Source: Glaciimonas immobilis (GTDB lineage Bacteria; Pseudomonadota; Gammaproteobacteria; Burkholderiales; Burkholderiaceae_D). From it: a stretch of 55,123 nt of DNA. The translations under genes and the position numbers were made by a program. Positions 46,982 to 55,123 of the stretch are shown here, one piece after another (positions within the stretch are counted from its first letter, which is position 1; every line of letters starts with the position of its first letter). Location: assembly GCF_011947285.1 (NCBI RefSeq), contig NZ_JAAOZT010000011.1, positions 1 through 55,123 on the forward strand. The letters run 5' to 3'. The notes under the pieces are model-generated. The model had not been told where the DNA came from, ran no database searches, and worked only from the letters and a program-made list of their open reading frames with translations.

Positions 46982-49534
46982 TCAACGGCCATACCAATAG
47001 CGCTTATGCTGCTGGCGATATTCCGTCGCCACCAGCGTGCCTCCAAAGTGTAAAAGTATCGCTCCCGAGTGATCATTTCTTAGATTTTGTACGTTCCGTT
47101 GCACATATCGTTCCCACACCTGCGCCTGCGGGTGATGAAAGCGGTTACGATAACCGACCTGAAAAATCGCAACGGAAGGATCGACTTCTTCCAAAAATTC
47201 ACTGGTTGAAGAAGTCCCGCTGCCATGATGGGGGGCCAGCAGAACCGTGGACTTTAAGGAGCGTGCGCCGTCAATCAGGTCTGCGGCGTTTGCCCCATTA
47301 CTTAAGACCAGTTGCCGCTCCTGCGCTTTCTCGATATCACCGGGTAACAGGATGGAATAATCACCATTAGTAATTTTAAGGGTGCAGCTCATGTTATTAG
47401 CTTTGGGTGGTTTTCGGTCCTTGCGCTGGCTATCTTTATAATTCGCCGCTGTCGGAAACAGCATTTCGAACTGCGCACCGTCCCAATTCCAGGATTGTCC
47501 ATTCTCACAGCGCGTATGCTTGAGCGCCGCTGCAACAATCCGATGACTGGAGCGTAATGACGAAACCACGTGGCCAACCTCGACTGCCTTCATGACCGAC
47601 AAAGCACCACCCGAATGATCGCTGTCGGAATGCGAAATTACCATTGTATCGATAGACGTGATACCACGTGCCTTGAGATACGGTACGATAATGCGACTTC
47701 CAGCGTCCGACTCGGGCGAATTATAAGGACCGGTGTCATACAGTAAACGATGCCGCGAGGTTTCGATCAATAACGCCATGCCTTGCCCCACATCAAACGC
47801 GGTAACGGTCATTTCACCTTCCGCGGGCTGCGTAGGCGAATTCAAAATCAAGGGCAGCCAGCCAATTAACGCCAACCAACGCAACGGCCAGCCGCGAGGT
47901 GCCAGCAACCACAGCGTAGCAATCATGGCGATTACAAACGCCCACAGCGGCGGCAATGGGGCCTGCCATACCGCCAGCGGAAAACTACTTAGCCATCCGA
48001 GAATCGATGCAAGCCATTCTACCAAGGTATGGGCGACCAGCAACACGCCTGTCGATAAGGGCGCAGGCAGCATGCTCCCGATTAATGCCAGCGGCGTCAC
48101 TATTAGACCAATCAACGGAATGGCGATGGCATTTGCCAATGGACTGACCAGTGATATTTGGCCAAACAGCAATATTGTCAGGGGCACCAATCCGATGGTC
48201 ACGACATATTGCGTATGTGCGCCTGCTTTTAAGGCCTCAAACCACGCTTTAGTCCACGTTGTCGGTATCGGCATTAGCGCGTCTGGATCGATCAATGACT
48301 TGGTGCGTCCAACGCTGGCGTATAAAATTGTGCCCACCGCACCGAAGGATAACCAGAATCCCGGCGAGAGCACCGCCCACGGATCGCGCACCAACACCGC
48401 CATTAATGCCATGCACAGGACGTGCGAAACGCTGGCAAGTCGTCCAGTCCAGAGTGCCAGCGCGACCATCAGCAACATGTAGAGCGTACGCTGGGCAGGC
48501 AAGCCGAAGCCCGCCAGCAGAACGTACAGCAATGCGGTGATTGCTCCTGCCAGCACTGCGGCTTTTTGGGCAGGCAAACGCAGCGGCAAAGCGCTACCGA
48601 TAAAAAAAGAACGGCGCCACAGGGCCGACATAATTGCGGCAAATAAACCTGCGATCATTGTTATATGCAGCCCGGATATTGAAATCAGGTGCCCGACGCC
48701 AGTGCGGTTGAAGATTTGCCAGTCGCTTTGATCGACTGCACGCTGGTCTCCGATGACCAGTGCGATCAAGACCCCGACATATTTCTTCTCCGGCAACGCC
48801 GATAACATTCGTTGCCTTACCCAGCTTCGCACCGCTTCAATGCTGTGGCCGATAGTGAAAACAAAACGATTCAGTCGACGGTTATTTGGCAATGATTCAG
48901 GGAGGAAATCTGCGCCGCCGTTTGCAGTAATTATTGAGGATATTTTGTCGGCCCGCACATAACCGGTTGCGCGCAGATTCTGCTCAAGCAACCAAACTTC
49001 ATAATCAAACCCGTGCGGGTTTGCATTGCCATGCGGTCGTTTTAAGCGAACGCTCAGTTGCCAGCGGGCGCCAGGTTCAATATGACCAATCGGGGTCTCG
49101 CTATCAAGCTGCGGCGCACCGGGTCGGCTAAATCCGCGATACCATGACAATGCCAATAGTGAGGGAATCGGCGGCACTTCGCCGTTTTGGGGCAAGACTT
49201 TTTCTACCGCGAAATTAAAGCGCACACCCTGCTCGAAATACGTCGGAAGACTTTCAACGGTGCCGATAACGGTCACGTCACGACCCTCCCACTTTACAGG
49301 CAATTCCTGCTGTAAATAATAATGCGCAAACAGTGCCGCCCAGCAAAAGCCCAGTAACGCTCCACATCCAGCTAATCCAGAAATTTTAACAAGACGATAG
49401 TCCAGTCGCCAGACCAATAAACCTGCAAGAGCCGCCGCTAGCAAAAGGATACCAACTAAAGAAAACGACGGTAGCTCGCCTTGCGTTTGTAAATAACCGA
49501 CACCACCCAGAAAACCAAGAATAAAGCTGCGCAC
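46982..49534 (-). CDS. comEC: DNA internalisation protein ComEC/Rec2
   Basis: 850 residues, start GTG at 49534 overlapping the tatD stop (TAGTG). An N-terminal membrane and DUF4131 domain (TVIGTVESLPTYFEQGVRFNF), a ComEC_N competence core (LVIGDQRAVDQSDWQIFNRTGVGHLISISGLHITM), further membrane helices, and a C-terminal metallo-beta-lactamase-like domain with SHSDSDHSGG and APHHGSGTSST. It forms the inner-membrane channel for transforming DNA, so natural competence is possible. Confidence 0.93.
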   Translation of the reverse strand: MRSFILGFLGGVGYLQTQGELPSFSLVGILLLAAALAGLLVWRLDYRLVKISGLAGCGALLGFCWAALFAHYYLQQELPVKWEGRDVTVIGTVESLPTYFEQGVRFNFAVEKVLPQNGEVPPIPSLLALSWYRGFSRPGAPQLDSETPIGHIEPGARWQLSVRLKRPHGNANPHGFDYEVWLLEQNLRATGYVRADKISSIITANGGADFLPESLPNNRRLNRFVFTIGHSIEAVRSWVRQRMLSALPEKKYVGVLIALVIGDQRAVDQSDWQIFNRTGVGHLISISGLHITMIAGLFAAIMSALWRRSFFIGSALPLRLPAQKAAVLAGAITALLYVLLAGFGLPAQRTLYMLLMVALALWTGRLASVSHVLCMALMAVLVRDPWAVLSPGFWLSFGAVGTILYASVGRTKSLIDPDALMPIPTTWTKAWFEALKAGAHTQYVVTIGLVPLTILLFGQISLVSPLANAIAIPLIGLIVTPLALIGSMLPAPLSTGVLLVAHTLVEWLASILGWLSSFPLAVWQAPLPPLWAFVIAMIATLWLLAPRGWPLRWLALIGWLPLILNSPTQPAEGEMTVTAFDVGQGMALLIETSRHRLLYDTGPYNSPESDAGSRIIVPYLKARGITSIDTMVISHSDSDHSGGALSVMKAVEVGHVVSSLRSSHRIVAAALKHTRCENGQSWNWDGAQFEMLFPTAANYKDSQRKDRKPPKANNMSCTLKITNGDYSILLPGDIEKAQERQLVLSNGANAADLIDGARSLKSTVLLAPHHGSGTSSTSEFLEEVDPSVAIFQVGYRNRFHHPQAQVWERYVQRNVQNLRNDHSGAILLHFGGTLVATEYRQQHKRYWYGR

Positions 49535-50331
49535 TAATTCAGGAGCGCCAGGCGCGGCAATGCTGTACGAGCGTTAGTTGTCGTGACCTCAGCGAGGTGT
49601 TGGAGCGGGATACCGCGCAGATCTGCCAGCACCGCTGCAATTTGTGGGATTTGTGCCGGTACGTTCTTTTGTGGATGCAACCACGCAGGCGACATATCGG
49701 GTGCGTCGGTCTCCAGCACCAACGCATCCAGCGGTAACTGCGCCGCCAGCCTTCGAATCTGCAAGGCCCGCATGAACGTCATTGCCCCGCCAAACCCAAG
49801 TTTAAAATTTAAGCCAATAAATGCCTGAGCCTGTTGAAAACTGCCGTTAAATGCATGGGCAATCCCGCCCGTCACCTTGATGCGTCGCAGATGTTTTAAC
49901 ACAATGTCCTGAGATCGCCGGACGTGCAGGAGAACCGGCAGATCAAACTCTCGTGCCAGTTTAAGTTGTTCCATATAAAAGTATTCTTGCTTCTCACGCA
50001 GCGCGCCTTCGCCCAGACCGGGAACGAAGAAGTCCAAACCTATTTCACCAATTGCGACAAATAAAGGATCTTTTAGCGCCAGAATGATCGCCTGTCTTAA
50101 CGCAAGTAAATCCGCTTCCTTTGCATCTGGAACAAAAATGGGATGTATGCCAAGTGCATAAGTGCAATTTGGCTGCGCCGCCGCTATCGCTGCAACCCTG
50201 GCAAAATTGCCACGTTCAACCGCGGGAATCACAATCCAGGCGACGTCTTGCTGGGCTGCAGCGTCAGCATAACGCGCCTGATCGCCGCAAAATTCTGCGG
50301 CGTCTAGATGACAGTGCGTGTCTATCCACAT
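49534..50331 (-). CDS. TatD family metal-dependent hydrolase
   Basis: 265 residues. Metal ligands appear in WIDTHCHLD (N-terminus), GEIGLDFF, LPVLLHVRRS and ETDAPDMSP. TatD proteins are deoxyribonucleases with roles in DNA repair or turnover; YcfH/YjjV relatives are close. It is coupled to comEC by a one-base stop-start overlap. Confidence 0.9.
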   Translation of the reverse strand: MWIDTHCHLDAAEFCGDQARYADAAAQQDVAWIVIPAVERGNFARVAAIAAAQPNCTYALGIHPIFVPDAKEADLLALRQAIILALKDPLFVAIGEIGLDFFVPGLGEGALREKQEYFYMEQLKLAREFDLPVLLHVRRSQDIVLKHLRRIKVTGGIAHAFNGSFQQAQAFIGLNFKLGFGGAMTFMRALQIRRLAAQLPLDALVLETDAPDMSPAWLHPQKNVPAQIPQIAAVLADLRGIPLQHLAEVTTTNARTALPRLALLN

Positions 50332-50666
50332 GAATGCTTCCTATTTGCTCATCAAGAGGGTGAATTGCGGTGAAGCGAAGACATGGCTGAATTCGCAGAT
50401 TAATATCGTAGCATGCGGTAATATCGTTAAACGGTATTACGGCTAAAGTTAAGGTTTTTCCTTATGTGACGTAGCTATTGCGACGCAGTTACGGACTTGA
50501 TTAATGTGACCTAACGCCGGTCTCGCCGTTGTCACATTACGTTGTCGCCCCAAGCGTCACCTTTATTTATTTGCCAGGAAATATCCAATGCCTGCCGATG
50601 CCGACCAACGCATACTAATGCGTACTAACGTGGGCAACACGCCAGTTTCATGTCATACCTGATAAC
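50332..50666. other. Divergent intergenic region with long inverted repeat
   Basis: 335 bases between tatD and the flavin reductase-MarR gene, containing the TAATGTGAC/GTCACATTA inverted repeat listed separately. Both promoters must lie here. Confidence 0.5.
50502..50539. promoter_or_regulatory. 9-bp inverted repeat, TAATGTGAC-N20-GTCACATTA
   Basis: Perfect 9-base arms separated by 20 bases, with a second inner pair AACG/CGTT, giving a cruciform or hairpin potential. It lies about 130 bases before the flavin reductase-MarR start. No U-run, so an operator or RNA structure is more likely than a terminator. Confidence 0.5.
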
Positions 50667-51740
50667 ATGCTGTTCGAAGAAAACTTATTAAATCGAATGC
50701 TCACACAAGAACCCACTCCGTTAGCGTCTGCCGAAACACTGGTTCGGCTTTTCGACCAACAAGAATATCGCAGCGCTCTAGGGACGTTTACCACCGGCGT
50801 CACCATTGTCACAGCGTGCGGCCAAGGCACGATTGACGGCGCTGACGCAGAAAATCGCGTTGGGATTACCGCAAACAGCTTCAACTCGGTATCGCTAGAC
50901 CCGCCGCTGGTCTTGTGGAGTCTGGCCAAATCGTCAAGTAGCGCGCCGGTATTCGAGCACGCTGAATATTGGGCGGTGCATATTTTGTCACACGATCAGG
51001 AGGCGCTGGCTAACCGTTTTGCCAAGCGTGGAATTGCTAAATTTGCAGGCTTAGAGACAGAAAAGGGACTTGGCGGCATTCCGCTGCTGCCGGCCTGCAC
51101 TACCCGCATGCAATGCAAGACGGCCTATCGTTACGACGGCGGCGATCACATCATCATGGTCGGCGAGGTGATGCATTTTGATCACTCCGATCTCCCACCA
51201 CTGGTGTATCAGCGCGGCAACTATGCCATCGCCACCCGTAAAGAACTGGCTGACGAAGCCGAAGCATTGATCAAGGCCACCACCGGTGCACGCATATTGA
51301 ACACCAGCGCCATGAGCCATTTACTGGGAAGTGCCTATTTCCAGCTATACGGCAAACTCCGCGAATTTGGCGCTCAGCAAGGCCTGAACGACACGGAATT
51401 TTTTATCCTCAATACGCTTGCCGCCCGGGATGGACTAAGTATTGCCGAATTAAACCGCTTGTTTGCTTATGCCGGTCATTCACCATTAAGCATCGTGCTG
51501 GACGACCTGACAGCGCGTGGCTTGTTGCAGGTTGTGACTGATCATGGCGAAAAATTTGGCAACGGTTTGTTCTATCTAACAGCAATGGGCAAGCAACTGG
51601 CGCAAAAAATTGCCGAGGCCGGATCGGCGATTGAAGCAGATATGATGAAAAAAATGGGCACAGTCGACGCGATTGCTCTGCGTACTTTGTTGCGCCGCTT
51701 CATTAATATTCCCGGTGACACTCTTTCTTTAGACGAGTAA
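50667..51740 (+). CDS. Flavin reductase fused to a MarR-like winged-helix domain
   Basis: 357 residues. The N-terminal half is a flavin reductase domain (SALGTFTTGVTIVTAC, GITANSFNSVSLDPPLVLWSLAKSSSSAPVF, YWAVHILS, RFAKRGIAKFAG, TAYRYDGGDHIIMVGEVMHF). From about residue 215 a MarR-like domain follows (GSAYFQLYGKLREFGAQQGLNDTEFFILNTLAARDGLSIAELNRL, LTARGLLQVVTDHGEKFGNGLFYLTAMGKQL). This layout matches the reductase of p-hydroxyphenylacetate hydroxylase in Acinetobacter, whose MarR-like part senses the aromatic substrate. The partner monooxygenase is not in the window. Confidence 0.87.
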   Translation: MLFEENLLNRMLTQEPTPLASAETLVRLFDQQEYRSALGTFTTGVTIVTACGQGTIDGADAENRVGITANSFNSVSLDPPLVLWSLAKSSSSAPVFEHAEYWAVHILSHDQEALANRFAKRGIAKFAGLETEKGLGGIPLLPACTTRMQCKTAYRYDGGDHIIMVGEVMHFDHSDLPPLVYQRGNYAIATRKELADEAEALIKATTGARILNTSAMSHLLGSAYFQLYGKLREFGAQQGLNDTEFFILNTLAARDGLSIAELNRLFAYAGHSPLSIVLDDLTARGLLQVVTDHGEKFGNGLFYLTAMGKQLAQKIAEAGSAIEADMMKKMGTVDAIALRTLLRRFINIPGDTLSLDE

Positions 51741-51764
51741 AGGGCATCCCGGAGCCTGTCGAAT

Positions 51765-52535
51765 TTAAGGCGCGCGGTAAAGATTCACGACATCCCGCTC
51801 TACCCGCACCAGGTTTTGCCCGGCGTCCACCACAAACTCGGCACCGTTGAAGGACGGACGCGTCAGTAACAAAATAGCATCTGCAATATCACCCAGCGGC
51901 GCAACGTAACCCAACGGAGTGGAGCGCGCCGAGGAGAACTCAAAATCTGCCTGCGTCTGATCTCCGCTAGGCGTCATCAGTCCCGGATACAGCGCGTTCA
52001 CCCGCAATACGTCACCGCCTGAGACCGCTAACATCGCGGTCATATTGCCGAGCGCTGCCTTAGCCACCGTGTAGCTAAAATCGTCAGGATGAAAATTTTC
52101 CCGGACCTTCTGATCGACTACGTTCACGACCACCCCTTGCTGACCACGTATTTTGGCCTGCTGATAAAAAGACTGGGTCAGCAATAATGGCGCACGACAA
52201 TTAATCTGCCATGAACGCTCCAAGTCATTGAGAGCAAAGTCCGCCAGCGTGTCCGGAAAAAAAATAGCCGCGCAATTGACCAACACGTCGAGTCGTTCAA
52301 AAGTCGCGTAAGTGGTCGCCATCATGACCCCCAGTTCAGTGGGGTTGGCTAAATCGGCACGACACGCGATTGCACGATTGCCGGTTGCCTCAATCAGCGC
52401 AACGGTTTCCAGCGCCTCGGATTGGGAATTACCATAATGCACCACTACCGCATAACCGGCGCGTGCGAAGCGCTGGGCGATTACGCGACCGACGCGTTTG
52501 GCAGCGCCGGTTATCAATACTACAGGTTGCGTCAT
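51765..52535 (-). CDS. folM: SDR-family pteridine reductase, FolM-like
   Basis: 256 residues. The cofactor motif is TGAAKRVG (residues 9-16), the TGxxxRxG form typical of pteridine reductases, rather than TGxxxGxG of classic SDRs. Other features: NCAAIFFPD, Asp-rich DQKVRENFHPDDFSYTVAKAAL containing the Tyr-Lys pair. FolM reduces dihydromonapterin to tetrahydromonapterin. Its neighbour, 25 bases upstream, is PhhB, which recycles the same cofactor. Confidence 0.83.
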   Translation of the reverse strand: MTQPVVLITGAAKRVGRVIAQRFARAGYAVVVHYGNSQSEALETVALIEATGNRAIACRADLANPTELGVMMATTYATFERLDVLVNCAAIFFPDTLADFALNDLERSWQINCRAPLLLTQSFYQQAKIRGQQGVVVNVVDQKVRENFHPDDFSYTVAKAALGNMTAMLAVSGGDVLRVNALYPGLMTPSGDQTQADFEFSSARSTPLGYVAPLGDIADAILLLTRPSFNGAEFVVDAGQNLVRVERDVVNLYRAP

Positions 52536-52560
52536 GGGGGTTCTTTTACGTTGTAAGTGG

Positions 52561-52860
52561 TTACGGTGCGCTCTTCACTGCAATACGATCCATAAATTGC
52601 GCCATCTGGAGGTCCCTTTCAGTGACCCCGTTTGCATCGTGCGTGGTGAGTAACACGACGACGCGATTATAAACATTGGACCATTCGGGATGATGATCGA
52701 TTTTTTCCGCCAGCAAAGCGACCTGAGTCATAAACGCAAACGCAGCATTAAAATCGGCGAACGCAAATGTCTTTTGAATTGCATCGCGGTCAACTACAGC
52801 GGTCCAGCCGGTTAAACTGCGCAAGGCGCTATCGGTGCCGATCAGAGACGGTCGTGTCAT
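52561..52860 (-). CDS. phhB: Pterin-4a-carbinolamine dehydratase
   Basis: 99 residues from the ATG at 52860; a TTG nine codons earlier is an alternative start. Contains the family core [31 protein letters not shown] with the active-site histidines. It dehydrates the 4a-hydroxytetrahydropterin produced by phenylalanine hydroxylase; phhA is not in the window. Likely co-transcribed with the downstream folM. Confidence 0.9.
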   Translation of the reverse strand: MTRPSLIGTDSALRSLTGWTAVVDRDAIQKTFAFADFNAAFAFMTQVALLAEKIDHHPEWSNVYNRVVVLLTTHDANGVTERDLQMAQFMDRIAVKSAP

Positions 52861-53064
52861 AACAATTATCCGTGTATCAAAACTCAATTCTATCGCCAGA
52901 AAGGATTAAGCGGAGAAAAGCATGCATCTTTTCCTTTGGTTACGACAGATGGGTCCGCTCTTATCTTTGACAACCAAAAATATACCTCCCCAAAACACTG
53001 CATATCTCCGGATTGTGACGCAACGTATTTGAGAAGGAGATTTTGTAACGAGTTGAATCGTTGC

Positions 53065-53092
53065 TTGTGACAAATGTTTATAGAGGTATAGT
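53065..53092 (+). promoter_or_regulatory. Candidate sigma70 promoter for the YXWGXW gene
   Basis: TTGTGA at 53065-53070 and TATAGT at 53087-53092, 16 bases apart, 29 bases before the ATG at 53121. Confidence 0.45.
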
Positions 53093-53120
53093 TTGTGTAT
53101 ATTCAATTTTTAAGGCCATC

Positions 53121-53585
53121 ATGAAACGCTTACTCTGTGCGGCATTGTTAGTCGCCCTTAGCTCTACCGCGATTATTTCAACGCAAGCGAATGCTCAGGT
53201 GGGCGTGAATATTATCATCGGCTCACAGCCTCCTCCCCCGCGCTATGAACGCCTTCCACCACGCCGGGCTGGCTATATCTGGGCGCCAGGTTACTGGAAT
53301 TGGACCGGTGGTCATCATGTATGGCGCCAGGGATACTGGAACCGGGCACGCCCAGGCTATATATACCAGCGTCCTCGCTGGGAACAAGGTCGTCAGGGCT
53401 GGCAATTAAACCGCGGCGGCTGGCAGCACGGGCCGGGCGGGCGCGGTCGCCCGGACAATCGCGGCAACGGTCGTCCGCATTATGACAATCATCGCGGTGG
53501 TGGCGGTGATCATGGCGGCGAAAATCGCGGTGGCGGCGATGGTCATCGTGGCGGCGGAGGTGATCATCGTGGTGGCAATCACTAA
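53121..53585 (+). CDS. Secreted YXWGXW-motif protein with Gly/His tail
   Basis: 154 residues from the ATG at 53121, where a signal peptide starts (KRLLCAALLVALSSTAIISTQANA); the open frame extends 20 codons upstream through a candidate promoter and is rejected. The mature domain repeats Tyr/Trp-Gly-Trp units (GYIWAPGYWNWTGGHHVWRQGYW), then a Gly/Arg/His-rich low-complexity tail (GGGGDHGGENRGGGDGHRGG). This pattern is common in Burkholderiales secreted proteins of unknown function; the tail may bind metal. Confidence 0.85.
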   Translation: MKRLLCAALLVALSSTAIISTQANAQVGVNIIIGSQPPPPRYERLPPRRAGYIWAPGYWNWTGGHHVWRQGYWNRARPGYIYQRPRWEQGRQGWQLNRGGWQHGPGGRGRPDNRGNGRPHYDNHRGGGGDHGGENRGGGDGHRGGGGDHRGGNH

Positions 53586-54089
53586 TTAAATCAGTGGCAC
53601 TAAGTTCTGGGGATGGCATCAGTGGCCCTCCCGATTACTTGGTGAGACAAAAATCCTTCAGCGCGAAAGCGACGAGGGAATTTTTTGCACATCATAAAGC
53701 ATCGAATTAATGCGCTCGTCGTTTTATACAACCACCACATCAAGTTATTTTCCTAAATTGAAGTGCAAAAGTAGCGATCTGATCGGTACGGTCAGCTATC
53801 GGCCTTTAAAACGTTCACGATGCGGGCGTGGTCTACGCTGTTTTAGCTTGACCAGCACCTCATAAAACACGCTGGAGAAGCCGCCAGCCGACACGAAGCT
53901 GCGGTCCTCTCGCGCCAGAACGCGGTTCGGTCTGATCTTTGCGCTTTCCGAAAAAAGTGACAGCCATCGCCCGTTACGTTATCTTTATGCCGCTGCATCT
54001 ATCTTACAAGAAAGGCTAGACAACGAACTCCCCGAGCCGACCTGCAAGGGCGGTCCGATTTATGCTCCCTACCCTGCAAAGGAACACAC
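53586..54089. other. Intergenic region with a minus-strand gene relic
   Basis: 504 bases. 53796-53978 on the minus strand reads as the end of a protein (listed separately); the remainder shows nothing recognisable. Confidence 0.5.
53796..53978 (-). pseudogene. C-terminal fragment of an unidentified protein gene
   Basis: 60 codons ending in TAG at 53796-53798, reading AREDRSFVSAGGFSSVFYEV and then VLVKLKQRRPRPHRERF. Codon use is that of real coding DNA, but a TAA just upstream and no start leave it headless. Family not recognised; probably a remnant of a deleted or rearranged gene. Confidence 0.4.
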
Positions 54090-54714
54090 TTGCTACTGCA
54101 TTCCATCTACCTGATCGCAATCGTCGCCGAGGCCATGTCCGGTGCCATCATGGGCATGCGTCGCGACATGGATTTGTTCGGCATTTGCTTGATAGGGACC
54201 GTAACAGCGCTGGGGGGGTGGAACGGTGCGCGACGTATTACTCGGACATTACCCTCTCGGCTGGATTGCCAATCCAGAATACCTGTTGTTCACCATCGGT
54301 GCCGCCCTCGTTACGGCGATGGTAGCGCGCATACTGCATCACTTGCGCACCGTCTTTTTGGTCGTCGATGGATTGGGTCTGGTCGCCTTCACCGTGATCG
54401 GATGCGATGTTGCAATGTCTATCGGCATGTCCCCGGCAATTGTCGTCGTCGCTGGAATGATGACCGGTGTTTTTGGTGGCCTTTTACGGGATGTATTGTG
54501 CAACGAAATCCCATGGGTACTGCGGAAAGAACTATACGCGACCGTGTCGCTGCTAACCGGTGGCCTGTACGTCGGCTTACTGTGGTTTCAGGTCACGAAC
54601 GAGATGGCAATGCTAATCGCTATCGGCGTGGGATTTTTGTTTCGTTTATTGGCTCTGCGGTTTCACTGGCGCTTGCCCGGTTTTAGCGGCGTTGGTATCC
54701 GTGGACTGGATTGA
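54090..54714 (+). pseudogene. TRIC/UPF0126 cation-channel-like protein, frameshifted
   Basis: Starts at TTG 54090 with AAAGGA six bases ahead. The first frame reads SIYLIAIVAEAMSGAIMGMRRDMDLFGICLIGTVTALGG; at the G-run 54212-54218 the frame is lost, and the +1 frame from about 54220 continues as the rest of the family: TVRDVLLGHYPLGWI, VLCNEIPWVLRKELYA. A run of six rather than seven Gs would give the usual LGGGTVRDVLLG. The complete product (about 208 residues, seven membrane segments) would be a trimeric intracellular cation channel relative (YadS/YicG). A sequencing error is possible. Confidence 0.82.
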
Positions 54715-55016
54715 AGACACATCAGACACATGCTTCACGCCACGTAGGATCGGCTCGATCATCAATGACAGGGCCAATCTGAAGGTGCAGCTTATAGCAA
54801 CGCACCTGCTTTGGCATTCCGCCGCCGACCGCATAACCCGTTGACTCTTGAGTATCCCGCTCGGTTCGCAAAGACCAGGATTATCCAATGTCAAAATATT
54901 AATAATGGTCGTACTTTTATAAACCGGTAAAACCGCTGCAAACCATCTCGTAGGCGAACCCGTCGTTCCGTTTGCCAAAACTGTATTCAATTCGCCACAA
55001 AATCGATTATCCAAAG
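54715..55016. other. Intergenic region before the tRNA terminator, nothing recognised
   Basis: 302 bases; a minus-strand frame (54646-55014) overlaps the TRIC gene antisense and has no family resemblance. Confidence 0.5.
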
Positions 55017-55052
55017 CAAAAACCGTTGAGCAGCTAAGCTGTTCAACGGTTT
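55017..55052 (-). terminator. Terminator of the tRNA gene
   Basis: A 15-bp stem with one G-U pair (AACCGTTGAGCAGCT / AGCTGTTCAACGGTT), followed on the minus strand by a run of T. It directly follows the tRNA 3' end. Confidence 0.8.
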
Positions 55053-55060
55053 CGACCTAA

Positions 55061-55123
<63 letters not shown>

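Noticed and set aside
47733-48482. 249-codon plus-strand frame inside comEC
   Set aside because: Antisense to conserved ComEC membrane region; composition typical of a shadow frame.

Overview
The window (about 55 kb, moderate GC) reads as the chromosome of a betaproteobacterium, most likely Burkholderiales/Oxalobacteraceae (Glaciimonas-, Collimonas- or Herminiimonas-like). This is inference from the protein families and their order: a GbsR-type regulator in front of cydP-cydA-cydB-cydX, a glutamine-dependent nadE next to glnB, a pentapeptide-MXKDX-like protein, and a DUF3304/DUF2235 type VI secretion (T6SS) cargo module. No phage, plasmid, complete insertion sequence or CRISPR array is visible.

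Region 1-6.2 kb is a T6SS cargo island: the 3' part of vgrG, a DUF4123 adaptor, three tandem DUF3304 lipoproteins (probable immunity proteins) and a Tle1-type DUF2235 phospholipase effector. Each of the first two lipoprotein genes is followed by a short, frameshifted copy of the effector's 5' end. 6.4-8.6 kb carries a signal-peptide-bearing ATP-dependent DNA ligase (LigE type) and a Gfo/Idh/MocA oxidoreductase. 8.6-10.9 kb has no convincing intact gene, only decayed coding fragments.

Region 10.9-18.6 kb (minus strand) is a cobalamin block: cobT-cobS-cobC (nucleotide-loop assembly), then a cobalamin riboswitch, then btuB-btuC-btuD-btuF (uptake). Next come glnB and nadE, a FemAB-like acyltransferase, an EamA exporter, a small lipoprotein, a membrane diguanylate cyclase, a RibD-like reductase, inorganic pyrophosphatase, a glutathione transferase, an alpha/beta hydrolase and a GNAT enzyme.

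Region 30.7-36.2 kb is a minus-strand siderophore operon behind a Fur-box-like site: one IucA/IucC-type (NIS) synthetase, an MFS exporter and a TonB-dependent receptor. 36.5-40.5 kb is gbsR-like regulator-cydP-cydA-cydB-cydX, with a perfect 18-bp palindrome in front of the regulator. 40.5-43.3 kb holds small genes (MXKDX-like secreted protein, OsmC peroxidase, SemiSWEET transporter with an overlapping leader ORF) and remnants.

Region 43.3-52.9 kb has PBP1A, an alpha/beta hydrolase, comEC, tatD, a flavin reductase-MarR fusion, and a pterin pair (FolM-like reductase and PhhB). The window ends with a YXWGXW-type secreted protein, a TRIC/UPF0126 membrane protein interrupted by a one-base G-run frameshift, and a partial initiator tRNA on the minus strand. 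The most unusual feature is the tandemly amplified immunity array with truncated effector stubs.
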